Below, piece by piece: positions 32,489 through 32,568 of a DNA stretch of 32,568 nt (positions are counted from its first letter, which is position 1; each line of letters starts with the position of its first letter). The position numbers and the translations under genes were made by a program. The DNA comes from an alpha proteobacterium SCGC AAA536-K22. GTDB lineage: Bacteria; Pseudomonadota; Alphaproteobacteria; Puniceispirillales; Marisalimonadaceae. Below the pieces are notes generated by a model. That model saw only the letters and a program-made list of their open reading frames with translations, did no database searches and was not told the DNA's origin. The DNA lies in assembly GCA_000421325.1 (NCBI GenBank), contig ATWQ01000020.1, positions 1 to 32,568 on the forward strand, in the 5' to 3' direction.

Positions 32489-32568
32489 TATTAATATTCA
32501 TATCGTTTAACAGTTTCCTTATTTAAATCAATTCCTAAGCCGTGATTCCAGTATAAAGGGTTTCAGGT
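32489..32568 (-). other. Possible C-terminus of enolase-superfamily gene at window edge
   Basis: On the minus strand, 32562 down to 32489 read NPLYWNHGLGIDLNKETVKR and then end in a stop. This resembles the C-terminal GPGLGIEVN...RY tail of mandelate-racemase/muconate-lactonising proteins. A TGA codon stands immediately upstream in this frame (32565-32563), so if real the gene is frameshifted or interrupted just there. Too little is inside the window to decide. Confidence 0.25.

Noticed and set aside
1-32568. CRISPR array, intact insertion sequence, rRNA or replication origin
   Set aside because: No regularly spaced repeats, transposase, integrase, rRNA segments or DnaA-box cluster were seen anywhere in the window.

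Overview
The window is about 32.6 kb of AT-rich (roughly 30% GC by eye), densely packed bacterial DNA. Short intergenic gaps, 4-base ATGA overlaps between genes, frequent TTG starts and the family content point to a streamlined marine alphaproteobacterium. The relevant families are a Tat-exported PhoX phosphatase, a PlcP/glycosyltransferase lipid-remodelling pair, an alphaproteobacterial-type porin, and a photolyase linked to DUF2256/TIGR03643. A SAR11-, HIMB59/AEGEAN-169- or SAR116-like source is an inference; there is no rRNA or intact tRNA here to settle it.

Layout. 1-8.5 kb: an AtuA/DUF4387 pair; an unusual HTH protein with a decayed MT-A70 methyltransferase-like half; a MazG-like pyrophosphohydrolase; the AzlCD amino-acid exporter; endonuclease III; then a thioesterase-DUF2256-TIGR03643-photolyase operon in which the 50-codon DUF2256 gene is easy to miss; a DUF1330 protein and a 3-hydroxyisobutyrate-dehydrogenase-like enzyme. 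8.5-10.8 kb: an outer-membrane porin between two small winged-helix regulators. Its upstream region holds a promoter bracketed by two perfect GTATCA-N3-TGATAC palindromes and a terminator-like hairpin in the leader, and the first regulator has its own 10-bp-arm operator. 10.8-13.5 kb: a membrane protein of unknown function, then a coupled operon of a selenium-binding-protein-56/methanethiol-oxidase homologue, a 2Fe-2S ferredoxin and a CoA-binding protein.

13.6-15.2 kb is a gene-fusion scar. The N-terminal third of a flavin monooxygenase runs directly into the C-terminal part of RecQ, as if one deletion removed the end of the first gene and the helicase domain of the second. 15.3-16.1 kb holds a 2-keto-4-pentenoate-hydratase-family enzyme.

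16.1-25.8 kb is a minus-strand block dominated by phosphorus metabolism: PhoX, two transporters, exopolyphosphatase, polyphosphate kinase, a glycosyltransferase fused to a DgkA-type diacylglycerol kinase, and a PlcP-like metallophosphoesterase. Together these can scavenge external phosphate esters, bank phosphate as polyphosphate, and replace phospholipid with glycolipid. I saw no convincing Pho box.

26.0-27.8 kb is a mobile-element remnant: an HGGxSTG protein, a VERRPGR-type winged-helix protein, and a phage-type family A DNA polymerase lacking its 5' part. A decayed tRNA-Met(CAU) lies 1.4 kb further on. 27.9-32.6 kb holds accessory metabolism: glutathione S-transferase, DCC-type thiol oxidoreductase, PNPOx-like protein, an extended SDR, a DsbA-fold 2-hydroxychromene-2-carboxylate isomerase homologue and a MAPEG protein.
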